DNA from: Dehalococcoidia bacterium
GTDB lineage: Bacteria > Chloroflexota > Dehalococcoidia > UBA3495
DNA length: 12,171 nucleotides
Direction: 5' to 3'
Assembly (NCBI GenBank): GCA_028822675.1
Contig: JAPKDE010000055.1
Span: 1-12,171 of the forward strand
Numbering within the stretch: position 1 is the stretch's first letter; the number at the start of each line of letters is the position of its first letter. The notes under the pieces were generated by a model. That model was not told the DNA's origin. It ran no database searches and saw only the letters and a program-made list of their open reading frames with translations. Of the stretch, positions 6,676-12,171 are shown in pieces. The position numbers were made by a program, and so were the translations under genes.

Positions 6676-6757
6676 GCCGGAAGCCCGGACCACCGTTAGC
6701 CGGAGGCCCGAACCATCGTTAGCCAGGGGCCCGGACCATCCGGAAACCCGGTCCTTA
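6676..6757. repeat. 23-bp imperfect tandem repeat, about 3.5 copies
   Basis: Two full units (6676-6698, 6699-6721), one lacking its last four bases (6722-6740) and a partial fourth (6741-6757). Each has the layout GCCGGA-x-GCCCGGACCA-x-CGTTA with a few substitutions. CCGG...CCGG inside a unit is self-complementary around a 4-nt loop, so each could form a mini-hairpin. The array starts 27 bp past the stop codon of the ThDP beta-chain gene. There is no unique spacer between units, so it is not a CRISPR. Confidence 0.75.
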
Positions 6758-6783
6758 AATTAAATCCCGTATAAGTTTCTAAT

Positions 6784-7374
6784 TTAAGCGATGGTAATGC
6801 CGAGCTCTGCCTGCATTACCTTGATGGTTTCGGCCCGACCACGCTGCGGGTTACGCACCCGGCGGCCAATGGGCTCGTTTTCAACTTTAGGCATCATCTT
6901 CATGGCAACGAAGACCGGTCCCTCCGCCTGCATGACCTTTTCTATGCTGTCGGCGAACTCCTCCAGGTTGTCGAAGGAGAAAGTTGAGGCATACCCAGCT
7001 TCACGGGCCATGCCAGCAAAGTTGATGTTGCCGGAGTTAGGTGTTGGCTGTCCGCCGGTGGTGGCGTAAACACCGTTATCCATCAGGAAGTGGACAAAGT
7101 TCGTGGGCTTCATTCCGGCAATCGTGCCGAGGATGCCCATGTTCATCTGGAGTGAGCCTTCAGAGTCAAAGAGGACTACTTTTTCATTTGGCTGTGCAAG
7201 GGCGAATCCCAGGGCCGCCGAGTTCGTCTGGCCCATGGCCCCTTGTAGGCTTAGGTCACGTTTCTCGTCTTCTGAGATGCCTCTCCAGTCGCGGCCACAG
7301 GTGCCGGTCACCAGGACGATGGCTTTGTCTCGATGGGGTTGAAAAGCTCGGAACATATCTGCTGAGTCGAACAT
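6784..7374 (-). CDS. ThDP decarboxylase beta chain (ComE/phosphonopyruvate decarboxylase C-terminal-like)
   Basis: The pyrophosphate-binding half of a thiamine-diphosphate enzyme, 196 residues, like ComE, the beta subunit of sulfopyruvate decarboxylase, or the C-terminal half of phosphonopyruvate decarboxylase. With its partner it should decarboxylate a 3-substituted pyruvate to an aldehyde in the cytosol. Evidence: LQGAMGQTNSAALGFALA (43-60), then VVLFDSEGSLQMNMG (66-80), FLMDNGVYATTGGQPTPN (96-113) and EGPVFVAMK near 151-159. The metal/ThDP motif, usually GDGS, reads SEGS (Glu72 for Asp), while the distal Asn (DN, 99-100) is kept. The C-terminal tail is basic (RRVRNPQRGR). The ATG at 7374 follows GGAG with a 6-nt spacer. 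It lies 115 bp after the alpha chain on the same strand. The split resembles archaeal ComD/ComE; the exact substrate remains open. Confidence 0.85.
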   Translation of the reverse strand: MFDSADMFRAFQPHRDKAIVLVTGTCGRDWRGISEDEKRDLSLQGAMGQTNSAALGFALAQPNEKVVLFDSEGSLQMNMGILGTIAGMKPTNFVHFLMDNGVYATTGGQPTPNSGNINFAGMAREAGYASTFSFDNLEEFADSIEKVMQAEGPVFVAMKMMPKVENEPIGRRVRNPQRGRAETIKVMQAELGITIA

Positions 7375-7440
7375 TTAATTCTCCATTACGCTTAACTGTG
7401 AGCGTTTATCTACTTTAATTTTTCGGCGCGAACGATTAAG

Positions 7441-7450
7441 TTGGCGCCAA
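7441..7450. promoter_or_regulatory. Perfect 10-bp palindrome between the ThDP subunit genes
   Basis: TTGGCGCCAA is fully self-complementary; it also sits at the end of a looser GGCGC (7425-7429)/GCGCC (7444-7448) stem in the 115-bp gap between the alpha and beta chains. It may be a protein site or an RNA hairpin affecting subunit balance. No T-run follows on the - strand. Chance occurrence cannot be excluded. Confidence 0.25.
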
Positions 7451-7489
7451 TGCCTGCCAGAGTATCTAATTCAGGAAATCAGACCCGAA

Positions 7490-8011
7490 TTACATTCTGT
7501 TGAAGCCGTGGTACTCATCGCCGACCAATACGGCAACCGGGCAGCTGTTCTTGCGGGCTTCTTCAAACGCTATGGAAATCCGTGTAGCGTCGTCGTCAGT
7601 CTCCAGCAGGTAGTAGTTGATGCCCATGGCGTGCAGGAAAGTTTCGGTGTACTTGGCTGCTGAGTCTGTGATGACACCGTGGCGGGTCCAGCCTCGGTAG
7701 CCGATCAGCATGACCAAGGGGAAATTTGCGTCTAGAGACATTCCACGGATGGAGTCTCCGGATTCCATCATGCCGGTGTTCTGAATAACACAGACCGGAA
7801 CCTTGCCACCTACGATCAAACCGAGGGCAATGGCGAAGGTCTCTCCCTCACGGGAGGTGGGGACAACTTCCAACCAGTCTTGATCCTTCATCAATTCGTA
7901 TAGGTAGTTGGTTTCGCTGTCTGGAATTGTCACGATATGGGTGACGTTGTTCTTTTTGAACTCTGCGACCAATGACTCCGGTTTCAGTAGTGCCGCTTGT
8001 TGTTGAACCAT
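7490..8011 (-). CDS. ThDP decarboxylase alpha chain (ComD/phosphonopyruvate decarboxylase N-terminal-like)
   Basis: The pyrimidine-binding half of a thiamine-diphosphate enzyme, 173 residues, like the alpha chain ComD of sulfopyruvate decarboxylase. VTHIVTIPDSETNYLYELM (23-41) is the usual opening; VPTSREGETFAIALGL (50-65) carries Glu55, the likely ThDP N1'-activating glutamate; VCVIQNTGMMESGDSIRGM (73-91) corresponds to the MQNSGxGN-type segment of ComD/phosphonopyruvate decarboxylases; FPLVMLIGYRGW and VAVLVGDEYHGFNRM end the domain. Alpha plus beta total 369 residues, close to one fused phosphonopyruvate decarboxylase, and they lie in the same order. The ATG at 8011 follows a very strong GGGAGGA site. 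A sigma70-like promoter lies about 90 bp upstream. It is divergent from the MFS/monooxygenase genes. Sulfopyruvate or phosphonopyruvate are the leading substrate guesses, by family only. Confidence 0.85.
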   Translation of the reverse strand: MVQQQAALLKPESLVAEFKKNNVTHIVTIPDSETNYLYELMKDQDWLEVVPTSREGETFAIALGLIVGGKVPVCVIQNTGMMESGDSIRGMSLDANFPLVMLIGYRGWTRHGVITDSAAKYTETFLHAMGINYYLLETDDDATRISIAFEEARKNSCPVAVLVGDEYHGFNRM

Positions 8012-8099
8012 GACTGTTCCTCCCTAAGTGATTACCAGTCCCGCCGTGGCATTGGAAGCCATCAGGTACGGGGCTAACTTGGCTATTTTGGGGCGCCTC

Positions 8100-8129
8100 A
8101 TTATATTAACCATCTAATCACGCAGTCAA
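8100..8129 (-). promoter_or_regulatory. Sigma70-like promoter for the ThDP alpha/beta genes
   Basis: On the - strand TTGACT (complement of 8124-8129) and a perfect TATAAT (complement of 8100-8105) are 18 bp apart. Initiation near 8093 gives a leader of about 80 nt before the ATG at 8011. This is the best consensus match I found in the window. Confidence 0.75.
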
Positions 8130-8140
8130 TCTTATGTTGG

Positions 8141-8156
8141 CAATTCACAAATTGTG
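8141..8156. promoter_or_regulatory. Candidate activator/repressor site upstream of the ThDP promoter
   Basis: Two overlapping inverted repeats: CAATT (8141-8145) with AATTG (8150-8154), and the 11-bp palindrome CACAAATTGTG (8146-8156). They begin 12 bp upstream of the -35 box of the - strand promoter, a usual place for an activator, and lie inside the divergent region where one protein could control both directions. No regulator gene is present in the window. Confidence 0.4.
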
Positions 8157-8226
8157 GTGAGCGGTTTTAGCCAGCAAGGGATTTGTGCAATCGGAATGTG
8201 TATGATTGGTTGACTTGCGCTCGACA

Positions 8227-8267
8227 CGCTGAGAAACCAGTTGGTTAAAAACCTCAATTTTTCAGCG
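8227..8267 (+). other. Foldable segment upstream of the first MFS gene
   Basis: CGCTGA (8227-8232) then AAA (8234-8236) can pair with TTT (8259-8261) and TCAGCG (8262-8267), with one bulged G. The loop contains a second small stem, GGTT (8243-8246) with AACC (8250-8253). It lies 80 bp before the MFS start and may be a leader structure if transcription starts upstream of it. It matches no riboswitch class I recognise. Confidence 0.3.
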
Positions 8268-8346
8268 TTTAGCCTCCTCCGGCAAGTTCCCACTTTAATT
8301 TCATCACCGTCCTCTGGATAGACCTTTGGGCGGCAAGGCTGCCTAA

Positions 8347-9672
8347 ATGCTTCTCGCATCCCGTCTCAGGGATAAATTTCCCTTCTACTATGGTTGGATT
8401 GTGGTGGGCGCATCAAGCACGGTCGTGTTTGCCAGGATGGCACCCGCGATCACCACTCTAACCGTGCTGATTTTTCCAATATCTCATCAGTTGGGCTGGA
8501 GCCGAACACTTATAGCCGGCTCAGTCAGTGCCGGGGCTATTGCGTCCCTGGTCTTCTCGCCCGTGGTCGGTTGGGCAATCGATCGTTATGGAGCGAGACC
8601 GGTTATGGTGGTCAGCGTTTTGTGTTTGGGAGTGGCCATGATATCAATGGCCTGGGCCACTGTTCCAATTACCTTTTATATCGCGTTTTCAGTTGGTCGG
8701 ATTGTATTCCACACCTCCGCACCCATCGGCTCAAGTACCGTGGCATCCCGTTGGTTCATCAAAAAGCGGGGTCGTGCTATTGGGATGATCTTCTTGGTTG
8801 GCGCGGTTGGCGGCATCATCTTCACAATGGTTGCGGCGTTGATGGTGGAGACCTACGGACTGAAGGCAACCTGGATTACAATTGGGGTAATTGTGCTGGT
8901 AGTTTCAGTGGCCCCGTCCTTGTTTTTGTTGGCCGAAAGACCGGAAGATATCGGTTTACGGCCTGATGGCGAGCCTGAGCCACTGATTAAACAAGAAGAT
9001 CCAGAAGAAACAGACAGATTTCCTAACCCAACAATGACCGTCACCCAAGCGAGTCCAAATCGCCAACCAGATGACGACTCTTGGACCATTGGCGAAGCAA
9101 TACATACGCGGACATTTTGGATCATGGTGACCATGGGGTTCACCACTTTCTTTGTCCATACCAGCATCGGCGTCCATATGGGAGCATACTTCCGCGACGT
9201 CGGTTTGGGAGCCACATCTGCCGCGTTGGCGGTGAGTGTGAGTTGGATTGTGTCAGCCGTTGGCAGCATGGCCTGGGGGGTAATTACCGACCGAGTGCCC
9301 ACTCGATACGCTTATTCAGGGATGTTTTTGGTCCAGGCCTGCAGCACTCTGTACCTGATGTTTGTTGGTGGCACAGTTGGGGTTTTTCTTGCGGCCGCCC
9401 TGTTTGGCGTAATCTCCTCGGGCTCAAATGTGGTGCCGTCAGTGATGTACGCCAACTATTTTGGTCGTACTTCGCTGGGTCGGATTCGCGGCGTCGGCGA
9501 GGTTGGGGTGCTGCTTGGCCAGGCTACGGGACCGGTCATTGCTGGGATACTCTTCGAGCTGCAGGGCGATTACAGTACGATATTCACCGTGTTCGTACTA
9601 ATGGCTCTGGTTTGCAGTGTGGTGGTACTGAAAGCCACGGTTCCAGTCAAAAAAACGGCCTTACAGGCTTAG
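8347..9672 (+). CDS. MFS transporter, MCT/oxalate-formate-antiporter-like (copy 1)
   Basis: Inner-membrane carrier of the major facilitator superfamily, 441 residues with about twelve hydrophobic segments (first near 14-34, last near 410-428) and a hydrophilic central loop at about 196-250 between helices 6 and 7. The loop after helix 2 carries an MFS motif-A form, VGWAIDRYGARP (74-85). The opening FPFYYGWIVVGASS and the segment RWFIKKRGRAIG (135-146) are typical of monocarboxylate-porter-like bacterial MFS proteins, which move small organic acids or anions. The ATG at 8347 has only a weak AAGG-type site about 8 nt upstream. It is the first of three + strand genes: the next is a close paralogue, then a flavin monooxygenase. 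It is divergent from the ThDP decarboxylase, which suggests uptake or export of that pathway's substrate or product. Substrate inferred only. Confidence 0.88.
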   Translation: MLLASRLRDKFPFYYGWIVVGASSTVVFARMAPAITTLTVLIFPISHQLGWSRTLIAGSVSAGAIASLVFSPVVGWAIDRYGARPVMVVSVLCLGVAMISMAWATVPITFYIAFSVGRIVFHTSAPIGSSTVASRWFIKKRGRAIGMIFLVGAVGGIIFTMVAALMVETYGLKATWITIGVIVLVVSVAPSLFLLAERPEDIGLRPDGEPEPLIKQEDPEETDRFPNPTMTVTQASPNRQPDDDSWTIGEAIHTRTFWIMVTMGFTTFFVHTSIGVHMGAYFRDVGLGATSAALAVSVSWIVSAVGSMAWGVITDRVPTRYAYSGMFLVQACSTLYLMFVGGTVGVFLAAALFGVISSGSNVVPSVMYANYFGRTSLGRIRGVGEVGVLLGQATGPVIAGILFELQGDYSTIFTVFVLMALVCSVVVLKATVPVKKTALQA

Positions 9673-9743
9673 TATTAATCTCCAGATAGCAAACACGATG
9701 CGTATTTCCCAATCTTTAATGAGGGATTTGTAAAAGAACCGAG

Positions 9744-11087
9744 ATGTTGTTTATAGCGAAAAAACTACAGCGGATACTGCCCTTCTATTACGGGTGGGTG
9801 GTTGTCGCTGCGTCTGGTTCTGCCGTCTTCGCCCGAATGGCGCCCAACATCACCACCCTCACGATCTTTATCTTGCCGTTGTCGCAGCAGTTTGGCTGGA
9901 GCCGCACCCTGATTAGCGGGGCGGTCAGCGCCGGTGCCCTGGCGGCGTTGGTGTTATCGCCAGCGGTGGGATGGGCTATAGACCGGTTTGGGGCTAGACC
10001 TGTCTTGGTGATCAGCGTGTTGATCCTGGGTCTGGCGATGACCTCGATGGCCTGGGCAACCGTCCCTCTAACCTTCTACATTGCCTTCGCAGCCGCCAGG
10101 GTGGTTTTCCACACCTCAGCCCCAATCGGCGCCAGCACTGTCTCCGCCAGATGGTTTATAAAGAAGCGGGGTCGGGCCATCGGCGTAATTTTCCTCTGCG
10201 GTGCCATCGGCGGTCTGGTGTTCACCATGCTGTCCGCTCAGATGATCGAACATTTCAGCATGAAGACCGCCTGGCTGAGCATCGGTTTCGTGGTATTCGT
10301 GGTGTCCCTGGCGCCGTCGCTGTTACTGGTGGTGGAACGCCCGGAGGATATGGGGCTGCTGCCTGATAACGAACTCCCAAACGAGGCGCCAACAGAAGAT
10401 GACGGACCAGGCTTCCGGTCAAATATTTCGACGAATCTGTCTGACAATGATTCATGGACCCTTTCTGAGGCCATGAGAACCAAGCCGTTCTGGATATTAT
10501 TCTTCATGGGAATGGCCATGTTCTGCGTGAACACCGGCACCAACGTCCACATTGGTGCGTTTTACCGTGACCAGGGCTTGAGTCTGACCCTAGCCGCAGT
10601 GGCCATCAGTTTTAGTTGGTCGATTTCTGCTTTGGGCAGCGTTGGTTGGGGCTGGGTGTTAGAGAAGCTCGAGGCGCGCCGGGCTTATTCCATAGTTTTC
10701 GTAATCCTGAGCGTGAGCAGCTTCTACCTGCTCACCGTGGATAGCACTGCTAGCGCGCTAGTCGCCGCGGCGCTGATCGGCTCTGTTTCGTCGGGGTCAA
10801 ACGTCATAATTGCCATCATGTATGCTAATTATTTCGGGCGTAACTCACTGGGCCGGATCAGGGGAGTCAGCGAGACAGGCGTGCTGCTGGGCCAGGCTGT
10901 TGGGCCGTTGTTGGCCGGGATAATTTTTGACAGCCGGGGCAGTTATTCCTTGGTGTTTTTGCTCTTTGGCGGTATCGCCCTAACCTCCAGCTTAGTAGTT
11001 TTGAAGGCCAAACCTCCGGTTCGACCCGCGTCACTAAATACGAGGCTAAATACGGACGATCCAGTCGAAGAACAAACCCAGATTTGA
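9744..11087 (+). CDS. MFS transporter, paralogue of the preceding carrier (copy 2)
   Basis: A twelve-segment MFS carrier of 447 residues that aligns with its upstream neighbour along its whole length and clearly arose by tandem duplication. Shared identical stretches include FARMAP, GWSRTLI, VGWAIDR, MAWATVP, FHTSAPIG, RWFIKKRGRAIG, MYANYFGR and SLGRIRGV. The central cytoplasmic loop (about 198-240) is nine residues shorter and unrelated in sequence to that of copy 1, and the C-terminal tail is longer and acidic (TDDPVEEQTQI). DNA-level differences at many third positions suggest an old duplication. It lies 71 bp after copy 1. The ATG at 9744 lacks a clear ribosome site (GAGGG is about 19 nt away); TTG at 9747 is an alternative. 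It is 36 bp before the monooxygenase gene. The two carriers may differ in substrate or direction; that is inference. Confidence 0.88.
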   Translation: MLFIAKKLQRILPFYYGWVVVAASGSAVFARMAPNITTLTIFILPLSQQFGWSRTLISGAVSAGALAALVLSPAVGWAIDRFGARPVLVISVLILGLAMTSMAWATVPLTFYIAFAAARVVFHTSAPIGASTVSARWFIKKRGRAIGVIFLCGAIGGLVFTMLSAQMIEHFSMKTAWLSIGFVVFVVSLAPSLLLVVERPEDMGLLPDNELPNEAPTEDDGPGFRSNISTNLSDNDSWTLSEAMRTKPFWILFFMGMAMFCVNTGTNVHIGAFYRDQGLSLTLAAVAISFSWSISALGSVGWGWVLEKLEARRAYSIVFVILSVSSFYLLTVDSTASALVAAALIGSVSSGSNVIIAIMYANYFGRNSLGRIRGVSETGVLLGQAVGPLLAGIIFDSRGSYSLVFLLFGGIALTSSLVVLKAKPPVRPASLNTRLNTDDPVEEQTQI

Positions 11088-11123
11088 CAACTAATTTGAC
11101 CACCCAAGGGAGGTTTTTAGCAG

Positions 11124-12171
11124 ATGGCCAATAACCCAGACCGAAAGATGCTGCTGGTGGCCTTTTTGCAGGCCTCAAATTGCTCAAATTACACCGGATC
11201 ATGGCGGCATCCAGAGACGGACCCGGGGTTCATGGACTTGGAGTTCTACCAGAACATTGCCAGCACTCTGGAGCGCGGCAAGTTCCATTTGGCGTTCATT
11301 GACGACCGCCTGGCCATGCCCAGCCGCTTTGGCGATTCATTTGCGGACGCGGTTGAGAACGGCATTCGAGTGGTCAAATTAGACCTGGTGCCCATAATCA
11401 CAGCTATGGGCTTGGCCACCAAACACCTGGGGTTGGGCGCGACCTATTCCACCACCTATTACTCCCCGTACCACGTAGCGCGGCTGTTTGCCTCGCTGGA
11501 CCACTTCACCAAGGGCCGGGCTGCCTGGAACGTGGTGACTTCTCTGAACGACTCGGAAGCCCAGAATTTTGGCGTGGCTGAGCATTTGAAGCATGACGAC
11601 CGCTATGACGTGGCTGATGAGTTCTTGGAGGCTACAGCCGAGCTGTGGGACTCGTGGGAGGACGGGGCGGTGGTGCTCGACAAGCAGACCGGCCGTTTTG
11701 CTGACCCTGAAAAAGTCCACCGAGTTGACTTCAATGGAGAGTGGTTTCAAGTTCGGGGGCCGTTGACTGTGCCTAGGTCACCCCAGGGGCACCCAGTGCT
11801 GATCCAAGCAGGTCAGTCGGAGCGGGGCCGTCAGTTTGCCGCCCGTTGGGGTGAATTGCTGTTTGTGATCTACCCAACCCCTGAAGCCTGCAAAGCCTAT
11901 CGTGACGACCTGCGCCAAAGAGCTGAATCAGCGGGCAGAGATTCCAACGCAGTGCGGGTTGCCCCGGCGGTTTATGTGGTAGTGGACGAAACGGCAGAAA
12001 AGGCCCAGCAAAAACTGGAATTCATCGAAAATTTGGCCAACCAGACAGATTCATTGACCCTGCTCTCTGAAGTCTTCAATTACGACTTTTCGCAGCATCC
12101 GGTAGACGAGCCGCTATCCGACGAAATGCTGGCGTCTATGACTGGCCTGAGAGGGTTCTTGGACCGGGTGA
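11124..12171 (+). CDS. Flavin-dependent luciferase-like monooxygenase, NtaA/SnaA/DszA type, 3'-truncated
   Basis: N-terminal 349 residues of a flavin-dependent monooxygenase of the bacterial-luciferase-like superfamily, in the NtaA/SnaA/DszA subgroup. Characterised relatives oxidise nitrilotriacetate, pristinamycin precursor and dibenzothiophene sulfone with FMNH2 supplied by a separate reductase. Subgroup marks: GSWRHP (25-30), LERGKFHLAFIDDR (49-62), YYSPYHVARLFASLDHFTKG (112-131), AAWNVVTSLNDSEAQNFG (133-150), DDRYDVADEFLEATAELWDS (158-177), VRGPLTVPRSPQGHPVLIQA (210-229), GQSERGRQFAA (230-240). The frame is open at the right edge; full-length relatives have about 430-450 residues. The ATG at 11124 follows GGGAGG (11108-11113) with a 10-nt spacer. 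It is third after the two MFS carriers, 36 bp downstream. No flavin reductase gene is in the window. The exact substrate is unknown. Confidence 0.92.
   Translation, partial: MANNPDRKMLLVAFLQASNCSNYTGSWRHPETDPGFMDLEFYQNIASTLERGKFHLAFIDDRLAMPSRFGDSFADAVENGIRVVKLDLVPIITAMGLATKHLGLGATYSTTYYSPYHVARLFASLDHFTKGRAAWNVVTSLNDSEAQNFGVAEHLKHDDRYDVADEFLEATAELWDSWEDGAVVLDKQTGRFADPEKVHRVDFNGEWFQVRGPLTVPRSPQGHPVLIQAGQSERGRQFAARWGELLFVIYPTPEACKAYRDDLRQRAESAGRDSNAVRVAPAVYVVVDETAEKAQQKLEFIENLANQTDSLTLLSEVFNYDFSQHPVDEPLSDEMLASMTGLRGFLDRV

Larger units (their letters stand above)
6428..6783. other. 356-bp spacer between two - strand operons
   Basis: No credible gene. From right to left it holds the 3' flank of the ThDP beta-chain gene with a 23-bp tandem repeat (6676-6757), a 12-bp perfect inverted repeat (6612-6645), a promoter-like pair (6601-6629), and an untranslated leader of about 165 nt with an operator-like AT palindrome (6475-6504) before the DUF1800 start. 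Confidence 0.7.
8012..8346. other. 335-bp divergent intergenic region
   Basis: Control region between the - strand ThDP genes and the + strand MFS genes. It holds a clear - strand promoter (8100-8129), a palindromic site upstream of it (8141-8156), and a foldable segment toward the MFS side (8227-8267). I found no convincing + strand promoter and no gene. A - strand reading frame at 8132-8359 has no family resemblance. Confidence 0.7.

Noticed and set aside
6676..6757. Possible CRISPR array
   Set aside because: Units abut with no unique spacers, there are only about 3.5 of them, and no cas gene is in the window; it is a plain tandem repeat.
7388..7405. ACGCT/AGCGT hairpin just before the beta-chain ribosome site
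   Set aside because: Only 5 bp with an 8-nt loop, easily chance; not listed as a feature.
8183..8238. Possible + strand promoters for the MFS genes (TTGACT at 8210-8215; TATGAT at 8201-8206)
   Set aside because: Neither has a matching partner hexamer at a 15-19 bp spacing, so no + strand promoter is called.
8132..8359. A 75-residue - strand open frame in the divergent spacer
   Set aside because: No recognisable motif, overlaps the MFS start codon on the opposite strand, and contains the regulatory palindromes.
9673..9743. Possible terminator or second promoter between the two MFS genes
   Set aside because: Only a 4-bp TCCC/GGGA pairing and no promoter-like hexamer pair; the gap looks featureless.

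Overview
The window reads as a piece of bacterial chromosome with eleven protein-coding genes, two of them cut by the window edges, and no rRNA, tRNA, CRISPR array or transposase that I can see. The mix of genes (an M20D amidohydrolase, an aldo/keto reductase, a two-subunit sulfopyruvate/phosphonopyruvate-decarboxylase-like enzyme, paired MFS carriers, a DszA/NtaA-type flavin monooxygenase and a DUF1800/DUF1501 pair) and the frequent GTG/TTG starts suggest a SAR202-like marine Chloroflexota or a relative. That taxonomic call is inference from gene content; there is no marker gene here.

Layout. (1) 1-1578, + strand: 3' part of an M20 amidohydrolase, then an aldo/keto reductase. (2) 1579-1833: a convergent intergenic stretch carrying three different hairpin elements that look like interspersed-repeat debris. 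(3) 1834-2580, - strand: a MqnA-like protein, separated by a strong intrinsic terminator (2606-2641) from (4) a three-gene - strand operon read DUF1800 (6427->5021), DUF1501 (4899->3766), NHL-repeat propeller (3716->2688). (5) 6428-6783: a spacer with a promoter-like pair that overlaps a perfect 12-bp inverted repeat, an AT-rich operator-like palindrome, and about 3.5 copies of a 23-bp tandem repeat. (6) 6784-8011, - strand: the beta and alpha chains of a split thiamine-diphosphate decarboxylase, expressed alpha first from a good sigma70-like promoter at 8100-8129. (7) 8347-12171, + strand, divergent from (6): two adjacent paralogous MFS carriers followed by a flavin-dependent monooxygenase that runs off the right edge.

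How the genes may work together. The divergent block 6784-12171 looks like one catabolic unit: MFS carriers bring in an organic acid or anion, the split ThDP enzyme decarboxylates a 3-substituted pyruvate such as sulfopyruvate or phosphonopyruvate, and a DszA/NtaA-type monooxygenase oxidises a carbon skeleton or C-S/C-N bond. The substrate cannot be read from sequence. The DUF1800-DUF1501-NHL operon is a separate module. Its first two families commonly occur side by side and DUF1501 proteins often carry an export signal, but here no member shows one.
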